Positions 15,251 through 26,272 are shown, counted from the first letter of the stretch. The stretch is 64,000 bases of DNA from Halomonas sp. 25-S5 (GCF_029889845.1 NZ_JARANV010000016.1:1-64000); one strand, 5' to 3'. A program made the numbers and translations. The notes: generated by a model from the sequence alone, not told the origin.

Positions 15251-16874
15251 TGCGCGCTTCTTCGCGCAGCACGAACTTCTGGATCTTGCCGGTGGAGGTC
15301 TTGGGCAGCTCGCTGAAGATCACCGCCTTCGGCGCCTTGAAGTGCGCCAGGTGCGCCCGGCAGTGGTCGATGATCTCCTGCTCGGTGACCTCGCCATAGC
15401 CGACCTTGAGCTTGACGAAGGCACAAGGAATCTCGCCCCACTTCTCGTCGGGCTTGGCCACCACCGCGGCCTCCTCCACCGCTGGGTGCGAATAGATGGT
15501 GTCCTCCACCTCGATGGTGGAGATGTTCTCGCCGCCGGAAATGATGATGTCCTTGGAGCGGTCCTTGATCTCGAGGTAGCCGTCGGCATGCCACACGGCG
15601 AGGTCGCCGGTATGGTACCAGCCGCCCTCCAGGGCCTGCTCGGTGGCCGCCTCGTTCTTCAGATAGCCCTTCATCACGTTGTTGCCACGCATCAGGATCT
15701 CGCCGAGGGTCTGGCCGTCCTTGGGCACCGGCTCCAGGGTGTTGGGGTCGGCCACGCAGAGCGCCTCCAGCATGGGGTAGCGAACCCCCTGACGGGACTT
15801 GATCCTGGCCCGCTCTTCCATCGGCAGCTCATCCCAGGCCTCACGCCAGGCACAGGAGGTCACCGGGCCGTAGACCTCGGTGAGGCCGTAGACGTGGGTC
15901 ACGTCGATGCCGAGCTTCTCCACGCCGGCGATCACCGAGGCGGGTGGCGCCGCCCCCGCGGTGGTGACCTTGACCGGGTGGTCGAAGGCGCGCTTATCCT
16001 CCGCGGGCAGGTTGACCAGGCCGTTGAGCACGATGGGCGCGCCGCTGAAATGGCTCACCTGCTCGTCAGCGATCAGGTCCATCACCTTCTTCGCCTCCAC
16101 CTTGCGCAGGCAGACGTTGGTGCCGGCGGCGGCGGCGATGGTCCAGGGGAAGCACCAGCCGTTGCAGTGGAACATCGGCAGGGTCCAGAGGTAGACCGGA
16201 TGGTGGGGCATCGCCCACACCAGGATATTGCTGGTGGCATTCAGATAGGCGCCGCGATGGTGATAGACCACGCCCTTGGGCTTGCCGGTGGTTCCGGAGG
16301 TGTAGTTGAGCGAAATCGCCTGCCACTCGTCCTCGGGCAGCCGATAGGGATAGGCGGGATCGCCCTCCGCCAGCAGCGCCTCGTACTCGAGATCACCAAT
16401 GGCTCGACCATCGGGCACGAACTGCGCGTCCGCCACGTCGATGATCAAGGGTTTGTTCTCGAGCTTGGCCACCGCGGCCTCGATGACATCGCTGAACTCG
16501 GGGTCGACGAGGATTGCGCTGGCCTCGCCGTGCTCGAGCATGTAGGCGATGGCCTCGGCGTCCAGGCGGATGTTCAGGGTGTTGAGCACGCAGCCGGCCA
16601 GGGGCACCCCGAAGTGAGCCTCGAACATCGCCGGCACGTTAGGCAGCATGGCGGCCACCGTCTCGCCGGGCCGGATACCGCGCTGCTCCAGCGCCGAGGC
16701 GAGCCGCCGGCAGCGCTCCCAGGTGGTGCCCCAATCGCGGCGGGTCTCGCCGTGGACCACCGCGGGATAATCCGGATAGACCGAGGCGGTACGCTCGATG
16801 AAGGTCAGTGGCGAGAGCGCCACGAAGTTGGCGGGGGTCCTGGGGAGGCCCTGCTCGAAGATGCTCTGGCTCAT
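15246..16874 (-). CDS. Acyl-CoA synthetase (AMP-forming), DmdB/AlkK-like
   Basis: A 542-residue adenylate-forming ligase that activates a carboxylic acid with ATP and CoA. The P-loop motif is NYTSGTTGKPKGVVYHH at about residues 190-206. Further motifs are HVYGLTEVYGP and YHTGDLAVWHADGYLEIKDRSKDIIISGGENIS; the ligase C-terminal lysine is in PKTSTGKIQK. Length and motifs fit medium/short-chain fatty acyl-CoA ligases and 3-methylmercaptopropionate-CoA ligase (DmdB). Beside an acyl-CoA dehydrogenase with an extended C-terminus, the DmdB reading is plausible but unproven; no dmdA lies in the window. A hairpin with a T-run separates it from the upstream dehydrogenase gene. Confidence 0.88.
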   Translation of the reverse strand: MSQSIFEQGLPRTPANFVALSPLTFIERTASVYPDYPAVVHGETRRDWGTTWERCRRLASALEQRGIRPGETVAAMLPNVPAMFEAHFGVPLAGCVLNTLNIRLDAEAIAYMLEHGEASAILVDPEFSDVIEAAVAKLENKPLIIDVADAQFVPDGRAIGDLEYEALLAEGDPAYPYRLPEDEWQAISLNYTSGTTGKPKGVVYHHRGAYLNATSNILVWAMPHHPVYLWTLPMFHCNGWCFPWTIAAAAGTNVCLRKVEAKKVMDLIADEQVSHFSGAPIVLNGLVNLPAEDKRAFDHPVKVTTAGAAPPASVIAGVEKLGIDVTHVYGLTEVYGPVTSCAWREAWDELPMEERARIKSRQGVRYPMLEALCVADPNTLEPVPKDGQTLGEILMRGNNVMKGYLKNEAATEQALEGGWYHTGDLAVWHADGYLEIKDRSKDIIISGGENISTIEVEDTIYSHPAVEEAAVVAKPDEKWGEIPCAFVKLKVGYGEVTEQEIIDHCRAHLAHFKAPKAVIFSELPKTSTGKIQKFVLREEARK

Positions 16875-16898
16875 GGTTGACTCCGTAGCGTGGTCTGA

Positions 16899-16929
16899 AA
16901 AGCACGCCGCCGGCGCGAGGCCGGCGGCG
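16899..16929 (-). terminator. Hairpin between acyl-CoA dehydrogenase and CoA ligase
   Basis: Perfect 10-bp GC stem (16905-16914 with 16920-16929) and a five-base loop, followed on the minus strand by TGCTTTTC. It would end or attenuate transcription arriving from the dehydrogenase gene. Confidence 0.65.
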
Positions 16930-16935
16930 GGAAGA

Positions 16936-18744
16936 TCACTGGGTGGCCGCGTCGAAGGCGGCGAGACTCGCCATGCCGGCCTCGATCACCGCCCGCTGGG
17001 CGCGGCCCACCGGTAGCCATTGGCGAATAGCGTAGTCGGCGCTCTGGCATTTGGCCCGATAGAACGGGTCGTCGCTACCAGCGGCCTGGGCGGCGCTAGC
17101 CGCCAGCGCCGCCCGGCCCATCTGCCAGGCGCACAGCACGTGGCCAGCCAGCGACAGGAAAGGGGTAGCATAGGCCTGGACGGCATCGGCGCCGCGCTCG
17201 GGGTCGGCGCCCGCCTCAAGCACTCGCGACATGGCGGCGCGCAGGTCCGCGGCGCCCGCGGCCAGGCTCTCGCCCAGCGCGGCCAGCTCGGCGTTCTCCT
17301 CGAGCGTCGCGGCGGTGGCCTCAACGTCGTCGATCAGGCTGGCCAGCGCCGCGCCGCCATTGCGCTGCAGCTTGCGGCCGGCCAGGTCCAGGGCCTGGAT
17401 GCCGTTGGTGCCCTCGTAAATGGGGGCGATGCGGGCGTCGCGCAGCAGCTGGGCGGCGCCGGTCTCCTCGATGTAGCCCATGCCGCCGTGCACCTGCACG
17501 CCCAGCGAGGCGATCTCCACGGCCTGGTCGGTGGAGAAGGCCTTGACCACCGGGATCAGCACGTCGACCCGCGCCTGGGCGGCGGCGCGCTCGCTCTCGT
17601 CGGCGGCGTGGCGGGCCACATCGAGCAGGGAGGCGCAATAGAGCGCCAGGACGCGCAGGGCGTCGGTACGGGCGCGCATGGAGAGCAGCATGCGCCGCAC
17701 GTCGAGGTGATCGCTGATGGGGCAGTCGCTGCGGCCGGAGCGCGGGCTGCGGCCCTGGGTCCGGTCCAGGGCGTAGGCGAAGGCGTGCTGACAGGCCCGC
17801 TCGGCCACGCCGATGCCCTGGATTCCCACCTTGTGGCGCGCCTCGTTCATCATGGTGAACATGTGGTTGAGGCCGCGGCCCTCCTCGCCCACCCGATAGC
17901 CGATGGCGCCGTCGTTCTCGCCGAAGCTCAGGGTGCAGGTGGGCGAGCCGTGGATGCCCAGCTTGTGCTCGATGGAAGCGCAGGTGACGTCGTTGCGCTC
18001 GCCCAGGGTGCCATCGGCGTTGACCAGGGGCTCAGACACCAAGTACTTCGGCACCAGGAACAGCGAGATCCCCTTGTTGCCTTCCGGGGCATCGGGCTTG
18101 CGCGCCAATACCAGGTGGATGATGTTCTCGGCGGCGTCGTGCTCGCCCCAGGTGATATAGATCTTCTGGCCGAAGAGCCGGTAGCTGCCGTCCTCCTGGG
18201 GCACGGCACGGGTGCGCACCTTGGAGAGATCCGAGCCCGCCTGGGGCTCGGTGAGGTTCATGGTGCCGGTCCAGCTGCCATCCACCAGCTTCGGCAGGTA
18301 AATGGCCTGCTGCGCCTCGCTGCCGTGGTGGGCCAGGGCCTCGATGGCCCCGGCGGTGAGCATCGGGCACAGGCCCAGCGCCATGTTGGCGCCGTGGAGC
18401 ATCTCCTGGACAGCGCTGGCCACCACCTCGGGCAGGCCCTGGCCGCCCAGCGCCTCACTGACGCCGATGCCGTTCCAGCCGCCCTCGGCGTAGGCGCGAT
18501 AGGCCTCGATAAAGCCGTCGGGAACGGTCACGCCGCTGTCGTCGCGGCGGATGCAGCCCTGGCGGTCACCGCTGGCGTTGAGCGGCGCCCACATCTCGCC
18601 GGCCAGCCTGGCAGCCTCCTCCAGCACGGCCTCCACCAGGTCAGGGCTGGCCTCCTCGAAGCCAGGCAGGGCGAGCGAGCCGTGCTCGAGCATCTCCTCC
18701 AGCACGAAGCGGACGTCGCGGACGGGGGCGGCATAGGGGGCCAT
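16936..18744 (-). CDS. Acyl-CoA dehydrogenase, long form (DmdC/FadE-like)
   Basis: A 602-residue flavoprotein. Signatures include MNLTEPQAGSDLSKVRTRA at about residues 165-183 and QGIGVAERACQHAFAYALDR in the middle. The segment GGMGYIEETGAAQLLRDARIAPIYEGTNGIQALDLAGRKL contains the catalytic glutamate (YEGTNGIQ). A C-terminal extension of about 130 residues distinguishes it from 380-residue short forms and matches the DmdC (3-methylmercaptopropionyl-CoA dehydrogenase) and PA0508-like group. It converts acyl-CoA to enoyl-CoA with FAD and passes electrons to ETF. It heads the leftward acyl-CoA block; a 15-bp dyad lies 32 bases upstream. Confidence 0.9.
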   Translation of the reverse strand: MAPYAAPVRDVRFVLEEMLEHGSLALPGFEEASPDLVEAVLEEAARLAGEMWAPLNASGDRQGCIRRDDSGVTVPDGFIEAYRAYAEGGWNGIGVSEALGGQGLPEVVASAVQEMLHGANMALGLCPMLTAGAIEALAHHGSEAQQAIYLPKLVDGSWTGTMNLTEPQAGSDLSKVRTRAVPQEDGSYRLFGQKIYITWGEHDAAENIIHLVLARKPDAPEGNKGISLFLVPKYLVSEPLVNADGTLGERNDVTCASIEHKLGIHGSPTCTLSFGENDGAIGYRVGEEGRGLNHMFTMMNEARHKVGIQGIGVAERACQHAFAYALDRTQGRSPRSGRSDCPISDHLDVRRMLLSMRARTDALRVLALYCASLLDVARHAADESERAAAQARVDVLIPVVKAFSTDQAVEIASLGVQVHGGMGYIEETGAAQLLRDARIAPIYEGTNGIQALDLAGRKLQRNGGAALASLIDDVEATAATLEENAELAALGESLAAGAADLRAAMSRVLEAGADPERGADAVQAYATPFLSLAGHVLCAWQMGRAALAASAAQAAGSDDPFYRAKCQSADYAIRQWLPVGRAQRAVIEAGMASLAAFDAATQ

Positions 18745-18775
18745 GGGTCACCTCGGGGAAAATGATAACGGCGAT

Positions 18776-18790
18776 AGTAGATTCACTACT
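18776..18790 (-). promoter_or_regulatory. Dyad AGTAG-ATTCA-CTACT upstream of acyl-CoA dehydrogenase
   Basis: Perfect 5-bp arms AGTAG/CTACT with a 5-base spacer, 32 bases upstream of the start codon, in an AT-rich 58-bp gap. It is a candidate operator for the acyl-CoA genes; the short arms make this only suggestive. Confidence 0.35.
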
Positions 18791-18802
18791 TTTCGCTGGC
18801 TA

Positions 18803-20176
18803 TTATCCCAAAGTCTTAGTCTCCTCAGGCTCGTCGAAGTAGGCGATACGGGCCTCGTCGCGCGGTGGTGGCCCCACCAGCGGCTCGGCCACCTCCACCT
18901 CGGACACGGCCCCGGAGAGGTCCTCCACGTGCTCGTGCTCCAGGGCCCCCTGGACCCATTCCTCGGTGACGGCGAGCTCGGCGCCTGCCGCCGACATCGG
19001 CGTACTGGCATGGAAGGGCGCCACCGGCAACGGTGCCGGACGCACGCTGCGCCGCCAAACGAAGAAGGCCACCAGGAAGACACCGACGGCACCGAAAGCC
19101 CAGAACAGGCCGGCATCGCCCAGCACGCCCATCACCGGCGAGATCAGCGGTGGGCTGAGCGCCGAACCGATGGCGTTGATCAGCAGCAGGCCCTGGCTCA
19201 TGCGCACCAGGGCACCGGCCGGGGCACGGTCGGCGGCATGGCCCACCGCCACCGGATACAGCGAGAAGACGCCTCCGCCGAGCAGGAACAGCAGCCCGGC
19301 CAGGAGCCACGAATTCATCGGCAGCCACAGCACCGCCGCGGAGATCAGCGTGCAGAAGGCCCCGATCAGGATGAGTACCTGCTGGCGATCATGGCGGTCC
19401 GACCAGCGCCCCACCGGATACTGCAGCAGCATGGCACCGAGCACCACCACCGCCATCATCTGCCCGATCCGGTCGACCGAAAGGCCGGTGCGCTGGAGGT
19501 AGAGCGGCAGCAGGGAATAGACGGCCGCGACCAGCAACCCCGAGCCGAAACTGCCCATCACCCCGGTAGGGGTCAGGGTGATCAGGCGCAGCGGCGAGAG
19601 CGGCTCGGCCTTCTCGATCAGCGGCGAGACCCGCGGGATCATCGCCATGGGCAGCACCGAGAGCGAGGCCAGCATGCCGATCACCATGAACGACGCCGCC
19701 CCGCCCATGGCCTCGGTGACGCCGAGCAGCAGCTGACCGAGCACGCCGGCGGCATAGAGCGAGATCATGTAGAGCGCCAGCAGCCGGCCGCGCACCCTGG
19801 CATCGCCAGAGGCCAGCAGCCAGCTCTCGATCACCAGGTAGACGCCCACCGTGGCCCAGCCGCCGACCAGGCGCAGGGCGAACCAGGCCCAGGGCTCGGC
19901 CACCAGCCCCTGCAGCAGCACCGTCACCGCTACCAGCGAGGCGAAGCTGCCGTAGGCGCGGATATGGCCGATGCGCAGCAGCAGGCGGTCGTTGAGCATG
20001 GCGCCCACCGCCAGGCCGATGAAGTAGGCCGAGGAGACCCAGCCGATCACCACCGGCGACTCGCCGGCAGCGTCCAGGCGCAGGGTGATCACCGTGGCCA
20101 AAAAGCCATTGCCGATCCCGAGGATGAAGAGCCCCAGCAGGGGGGCCAGGGCCATGGCCAGCAATTGCCGTGACAT
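18803..20176 (-). CDS. Major facilitator superfamily transporter (YcaD-like)
   Basis: A 457-residue inner-membrane protein with 12 predicted helices. MFS loop motifs include LNDRLLLRIGHIRAYG between helices 2 and 3 and GRWSDRHDRQQVL between helices 8 and 9. A soluble acidic tail of about 80 residues (EHEHVEDLSGAVSEVEVAEP) follows the last helix. It resembles YcaD-type transporters of unknown substrate. MSRQLLAMALAPLLG at 20176 is preferred because GTGAGGCCCTTC precedes it; an ATG four codons upstream is possible. It is a single gene upstream of the acyl-CoA dehydrogenase on the same strand. Confidence 0.85.
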   Translation of the reverse strand: MSRQLLAMALAPLLGLFILGIGNGFLATVITLRLDAAGESPVVIGWVSSAYFIGLAVGAMLNDRLLLRIGHIRAYGSFASLVAVTVLLQGLVAEPWAWFALRLVGGWATVGVYLVIESWLLASGDARVRGRLLALYMISLYAAGVLGQLLLGVTEAMGGAASFMVIGMLASLSVLPMAMIPRVSPLIEKAEPLSPLRLITLTPTGVMGSFGSGLLVAAVYSLLPLYLQRTGLSVDRIGQMMAVVVLGAMLLQYPVGRWSDRHDRQQVLILIGAFCTLISAAVLWLPMNSWLLAGLLFLLGGGVFSLYPVAVGHAADRAPAGALVRMSQGLLLINAIGSALSPPLISPVMGVLGDAGLFWAFGAVGVFLVAFFVWRRSVRPAPLPVAPFHASTPMSAAGAELAVTEEWVQGALEHEHVEDLSGAVSEVEVAEPLVGPPPRDEARIAYFDEPEETKTLG

Positions 20177-20295
20177 GAAGGGCCTCACAGCAGCAGGTGA
20201 TAAGGGAGAAGCGTGGCAGAGAGTGCCGTGGAGCGCCTGCTCGCGGCATCGTGAGCGCGCGAATCATACTCCCGGCCGACGGCGAGTCAATCGAT

Positions 20296-20934
20296 TTATC
20301 GACGCTGCAGCAGTGCCACGTCCGCCGCAGAAAACTCGACCCGCATGTCCAGGTGGCCGGCCAGCCACACGAAGGTCGCCTCGCTGAAGAAGGCAACATG
20401 GGTGGGATCGAGGATGTAGTGCCAGCGCGTGAAGGCCTGGTGGTCGGTGACGCGCTTGGTCATCAGCCCCAGCCAGCCGCCGGACGGAAGCATATCGGTC
20501 AGTCTCGCCAGTTCCCGACCGGGCTCGAACAGATGCTCGACCACCTCGGTGGCGGTGATAAAATCGTATTCGCCTACCAGCACGCTGGCATCCGGCGCGT
20601 AGAAGGGGTCATAGATTGCCATGGGGTGCCCCGCCTCCTCGAACATCACCGACAGGGTCGGCCCGGGGCCGGCACCGAAGTCGAGCCCTCGGGCGCCGGG
20701 CGGCAGCCGCTCGCGTAGCGGGTCGAAGAGCCGTGACAGGAAGCGGCGATAGCCGGGGTCGTCCGGGGCGTTCTGGTGCCGGTCGTAGACCGCCCGCTCC
20801 GCTGCCGGTCCGAGCCGCTGGTCGGGAGGCACGAACACCAGCGCACAGTGCCGACAGCGGTGGTAGTCGCGCCGGCCATCACGATGAAAGTACCCGGTGT
20901 CGGTGGACGTACATAGCGGACAAGTCAGCATCAT
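20296..20934 (-). CDS. Class I SAM-dependent methyltransferase with zinc ribbon
   Basis: A 212-residue protein. The N-terminus carries four cysteines in CPLC...CRHC (about residues 5-28), a likely zinc ribbon. A methyltransferase-11-type domain follows with the SAM-binding motif GLDFGAGPGPT at about residues 82-92. The segment DFITATEVVEHLFEPGRELARL is a typical motif II region. The substrate is unknown. GCAGGATACG precedes the ATG. It is divergent from the VOC gene and about 120 bases from the MFS gene. Confidence 0.8.
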   Translation of the reverse strand: MMLTCPLCTSTDTGYFHRDGRRDYHRCRHCALVFVPPDQRLGPAAERAVYDRHQNAPDDPGYRRFLSRLFDPLRERLPPGARGLDFGAGPGPTLSVMFEEAGHPMAIYDPFYAPDASVLVGEYDFITATEVVEHLFEPGRELARLTDMLPSGGWLGLMTKRVTDHQAFTRWHYILDPTHVAFFSEATFVWLAGHLDMRVEFSAADVALLQRR

Positions 20935-20973
20935 CGTATCCTGCTCTCTCCAGAACCCCGCAAGGAGACCCGA

Positions 20974-21366
20974 ATGCTGTCAGGTCTGGACCATCTGGTC
21001 ATCACCGTGACCGACATTTCCCGTGCCGTGGACTTCTACTCACGGGTGCTGGGACTGGAAGTGCGCTACCGCGACCGCGAGCGCGTCGACCTGATGCTGG
21101 GCGATGTCGCCCTACGCCTGCACTGGACCGCCACCGACGTCACCCCGCGGGCCGCCACGCCCACGCCCGGCAGCCTGGATCTCTGCCTGCGTAGCCTGCT
21201 GCCGCTCGACGAGGTCCAGCGCCATCTGGAGGCGCTGGAGGTCGAGGTGGAACTCGGCCCGGTGGCCCGACAGGGCGCCACCGGCGAGATCACCTCGCTC
21301 TACCTGCGCGACCCGGACGGCAACCTGCTGGAACTCAGCCGCCCCGTGAAGCCCCGGACCGACTGA
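20974..21366 (+). CDS. VOC-family (glyoxalase/bleomycin-resistance-like) protein
   Basis: A 130-residue single-domain protein of the vicinal oxygen chelate fold. It starts MLSGLDHLVITVTDISRAVDFYSRVLGLEV and ends SLYLRDPDGNLLELSRP, both strongly characteristic. Possible metal ligands are H7 and the glutamate in LLELS. The reaction is not identifiable; members include dioxygenases, glyoxalases and antibiotic-binding proteins. AAGGAGACCCGA precedes ATG. It reads divergently from the methyltransferase gene. Confidence 0.85.
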   Translation: MLSGLDHLVITVTDISRAVDFYSRVLGLEVRYRDRERVDLMLGDVALRLHWTATDVTPRAATPTPGSLDLCLRSLLPLDEVQRHLEALEVEVELGPVARQGATGEITSLYLRDPDGNLLELSRPVKPRTD

Positions 21367-21434
21367 GGCCCGGTGGCATTGTCGTCCTCGACCGGTATGA
21401 TTGGCGTCAGCGATTCGCTCTACGAGGACGCCCC

Positions 21435-21818
21435 ATGAACGACCAGCTGCCACAGGACGACGACCGCGCCATTGCCAAACGGGGCTCCGCCCCCGACACG
21501 ACCCTTCCCATAGTGGTGTACGTGCTGCACCTGGCCGGCATGATCACCGGCGGCCTCACCTCGCTGGTCGGCGTGGTGATCGCCTATGTCTACCGCGGCA
21601 AGGGGCCGGCGTGGCTCGACGAGCATTATCGCTACCAGATCCGGACCTTCTGGATCGCCCTGCTCTACTTCGGCATTTCCGGCCTGCTGACCCTGGTCCT
21701 CATCGGCTTTCTCACCTGGCTGGCCGCGGTGGTGTGGCTGGTGATCCGTTGCGTGAAGGGGCTCAAGGCCCTCAACGAGCAGCGTGCGCCGGACAACGTG
21801 GACAGCTGGTGGGTCTGA
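21435..21818 (+). CDS. Small DUF4870-like membrane protein
   Basis: A 127-residue inner-membrane protein with a charged N-terminus and three to four predicted helices (TTLPIVVYVLHLAGMITGG, LVGVVIAYVYRG, FWIALLYFGISGLLTLVLIG, LTWLAAVVWLVIRCVKG). The pattern, with DEHYRYQIRTFW between helices 2 and 3, is that of the DUF4870 / YtvI-adjacent small membrane family. Function is unknown. It lies four bases upstream of the acyltransferase gene and is probably co-transcribed with it. Confidence 0.75.
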   Translation: MNDQLPQDDDRAIAKRGSAPDTTLPIVVYVLHLAGMITGGLTSLVGVVIAYVYRGKGPAWLDEHYRYQIRTFWIALLYFGISGLLTLVLIGFLTWLAAVVWLVIRCVKGLKALNEQRAPDNVDSWWV

Positions 21819-21821
21819 TCC

Positions 21822-22751
21822 ATGGCAAGAGGTGAGTCCAGCTGGAGTACCCTCCAGGCCCGTGCCATCGCCACCCTGTGGCGCCGCCTCGCCGGTCGCC
21901 GCCTCGCCACCCTGTGGCGGCTGGCCCGACTGGTCGGCCCGCTGGTGGAGCAGCTGAGCCGCCGGGAGCGTCGGGTCACCCGCACCAACCTGGCCGAGGT
22001 CTACCCCTCCCGCAGCCCGGCCGAACGTCGCCAGCTCTCCCGGCAGAGCCTGACTCACTCCACCGCCACCATGCTCGAGCTGGGCTTCGCCTGGATGGGC
22101 GACCCCGACCGCGTCGAGGCCTCGATCCTCAAGGTCCACGGCCGCGAGCTGCTCGACGAGGCCCGCGCCGAGGGGCGCGGCGTCATCGTGCTGGCCCCCC
22201 ACTTCGGCAACTGGGAGGTGCTCAACTTCTGGCTCTCCGGCCACTTCCCCTTCACCGCCATGTACGAGCCCCCCAAGCTCGCCCCGCTGGACCCGATCAT
22301 CCGCCAGGGCCGCGAACGCCAGGGGGCGAGCCTGGTGCCCACCAACTCCCGCGGCGTGGCCGCCCTGCTCAAGGCGCTCAAGCGCTCCGAGGCCGTGGGC
22401 ATCCTGCCCGACCAGGAGCCCGACTGGGGCAGTGGCGTGTTCGCGCCCTTCTTTGGCCGGCTCGCCTACACCGCCACCCTGCTGCCCAAGCTGGTGGCGC
22501 GCACCGAGGCGCGGGTCGTCACCGGGGTGGCGCTGCGTCTGCCCGGCAAGGGCTTCGCCCTGCATTTCCTGGCCGCCGACGCGCGGGTCTACGACCCTGA
22601 CGAGGTCACCTCAGCCACCGGCGTCAATGCCAGCGTGGAGGCCGCCATTGCCCTGGACCCGGCCCAGTACCAGTGGGAATACAAGCGCTACCGCAAGACC
22701 CCGGAGGAGGCCGAGGGCCGCCCCGACTTCAAGCGTTTCCGGCTCTATTGA
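21822..22751 (+). CDS. Lipid A biosynthesis acyltransferase (LpxL/HtrB family)
   Basis: A 309-residue peripheral inner-membrane acyltransferase. The catalytic H-x4-E motif is in APHFGNWEVLNFW at about residues 125-137. The conserved downstream segment GVAALLKALKRSEAVGILPDQEPDWGSGVFAPFFG is characteristic of LpxL/LpxM enzymes. These transfer secondary acyl chains to lipid A precursors, though some family members act on ornithine lipids or other acceptors. It follows the DUF4870-like gene closely. Which secondary acylation it performs cannot be told; the chromosome may hold another homologue. Confidence 0.85.
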   Translation: MARGESSWSTLQARAIATLWRRLAGRRLATLWRLARLVGPLVEQLSRRERRVTRTNLAEVYPSRSPAERRQLSRQSLTHSTATMLELGFAWMGDPDRVEASILKVHGRELLDEARAEGRGVIVLAPHFGNWEVLNFWLSGHFPFTAMYEPPKLAPLDPIIRQGRERQGASLVPTNSRGVAALLKALKRSEAVGILPDQEPDWGSGVFAPFFGRLAYTATLLPKLVARTEARVVTGVALRLPGKGFALHFLAADARVYDPDEVTSATGVNASVEAAIALDPAQYQWEYKRYRKTPEEAEGRPDFKRFRLY

Positions 22752-22821
22752 TCGCCACGGAGACCCGATAGCCCGCCTTGCCGGGCTGGCAATGGTGTCT
22801 CTTCCTGCTACAGTAGAACCT

Positions 22822-24913
<2,092 letters not shown>

Positions 24914-24930
24914 GGCTCGACGCGGGCCTT

Positions 24931-24974
24931 GAAAACGGAATGTCCCGTTGCTACTTGGTAGCAACGGGACATTC
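24931..24974. terminator. Perfect 17-bp hairpin after thiC
   Basis: GAATGTCCCGTTGCTAC at 24938-24954 pairs exactly with 24958-24974 across a three-base loop. On the minus strand it is followed by CGTTTTC, so it best terminates the leftward barrel gene, while also lying just past thiC. Confidence 0.75.
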
Positions 24975-25009
24975 TCCAAATGATATGCCGACCCGGGCGC
25001 CCGCGCGAG

Positions 25010-25522
25010 TCAGAACCGAAAAGTCAGGCCGAGGCTGACCGCCTCGAAGTCGATATCGGACGTGTCCAGATAGTGCATGTAGTCTGCACCGATGGCCAGG
25101 TTCGGTGTCACGTCATAGCTGGCACCGGCACCGTAGGAAACATCACTCTCGCTGTCCCTCGTCCCGTCGAACTCCACTTCAGTGGCCCCCAGCACACCAT
25201 GGACCTTGAACTCCGGGGTGATCGGCAGCATGCCCTTGACATAGCCCCCGGCAAGATAGTCGAGGTTCGCCGGGCCATCGGACCCGCCGGTGCCCAGATG
25301 TCCCTCGATGGCCAGGTAATCGTTGAGTTCGACGCCACCACGTAACCTCACACCGACGCTGTCGAGGCCATCGCGGTACCCACGCCGGTCGAGCTCCCAG
25401 AACATGGCATCGACACCCGCATAGGTGGTCGGCTGGTAGGCCAAGGGCCCGCTCTGCGCCTGAACTGCCCCGGTGAAAAGCAGCGCTGCCAAGGATGCGG
25501 CGCCAATGACTGACGTCTTCAT
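25010..25522 (-). CDS. Outer-membrane beta-barrel protein, copy 1
   Basis: A 170-residue exported protein. The signal peptide MKTSVIGAASLAALLFTGAVQAQ is followed by alternating strands and a terminal LGLTFRF, the C-terminal aromatic signature recognised by the BAM complex. The chain resembles small OmpA/OmpW-like eight-stranded barrels. The ATG at 25522 is chosen because AAAGGGAG lies six bases before it; an ATG two codons upstream is too close to that site. Its closest neighbour is the paralogue at 25753-26256, with shared blocks GHLGTGGSDGPA and GADYMHYLD/GADYMRYLD. Function and ligand are unknown. Confidence 0.82.
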   Translation of the reverse strand: MKTSVIGAASLAALLFTGAVQAQSGPLAYQPTTYAGVDAMFWELDRRGYRDGLDSVGVRLRGGVELNDYLAIEGHLGTGGSDGPANLDYLAGGYVKGMLPITPEFKVHGVLGATEVEFDGTRDSESDVSYGAGASYDVTPNLAIGADYMHYLDTSDIDFEAVSLGLTFRF

Positions 25523-25686
25523 GGCCATCTCCCTTTGATTGGCTTGCCCACTTTGTCGTCGACGCCCGTGGTGCCTTACGAACCCATCCGGGCACTCACC
25601 TCCACGGCCATGTCAGGCCAGTACCGGCCCGCTGACGCGATGCAGACAGGTGGCTGCGGGACGGGCGCGGCATCCTCCAACGACAA

Positions 25687-25720
25687 GCGCCCCCGCTGGA
25701 AACCCGGCGGGGGCGCATTT
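25687..25720 (-). terminator. Terminator between the two barrel genes
   Basis: Stem GCGCCCCCGC (25687-25696) and GCGGGGGCGC (25707-25716) with a ten-base loop. On the minus strand it is followed by TTGTC. It lies downstream of the upstream paralogue's stop at 25753. Confidence 0.7.
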
Positions 25721-25752
25721 CAGGGCATGGCGGCGTGGAACCTGCCCGGAGA

Positions 25753-26256
25753 TCAGAAGCGGAACGTCATCCCGAGGCTGGCGGCGTCGAAGGTGTAGTT
25801 CGACTCGTCCAGGTAGCGCATGTAGTCGGCTCCCACGGCGAGGTTGGGCGCCACGTCGAACTCGGCCCCGGCGCCGTAGGAGAAGTCGCTCTCGTCATCG
25901 GTGTCGAAATCTACCTCGCTGAAGCCCGCCAGGCCGTAGAGGCGGAATTCCGGGGCGATTGGCAGGGTCCCCTTGGCATAGACGCCGGCCAGGTAATCCA
26001 GCTCGGCCGGGCCGTCGGAGCCACCGGTACCGAGATGGCCCTCGAGACCAAAATAGTCGTTGAACGCTACGCCACCGCGCAGGCGCAGGCCGGTGCTATC
26101 GAAGCTGCCACCTTCATCGGGGTCGAGTTCCCAGAACATGGCGTCACCGCCGAGGTACGGGCTCGGCTGGTAGTTCATCGGGCTGCCCTGGGCATGAGCG
26201 GTGGCCGCGGCCAGCAGCAGGGCGGCGGAGACGGCGGAAATCGTGATGGTCTTCAT
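25753..26256 (-). CDS. Outer-membrane beta-barrel protein, copy 2
   Basis: A 167-residue paralogue of the neighbouring barrel gene, with signal peptide MKTITISAVSAALLLAAATAHAQ. The mature chain has the same blocks (DAMFWELD, RLRGGV, GHLGTGGSDGPAELDYLAG, LGMTFRF). The C-terminal phenylalanine marks outer-membrane insertion. Tandem duplication is the simplest origin. GGGAGGTTCACC precedes ATG. Each copy has its own terminator, so they are separately transcribed. A 17-bp palindrome sits between a -10-like TATAAG and the ribosome-binding site, suggesting repression. Confidence 0.83.
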   Translation of the reverse strand: MKTITISAVSAALLLAAATAHAQGSPMNYQPSPYLGGDAMFWELDPDEGGSFDSTGLRLRGGVAFNDYFGLEGHLGTGGSDGPAELDYLAGVYAKGTLPIAPEFRLYGLAGFSEVDFDTDDESDFSYGAGAEFDVAPNLAVGADYMRYLDESNYTFDAASLGMTFRF

Positions 26257-26272
26257 GGTGAACCTCCCAGTT

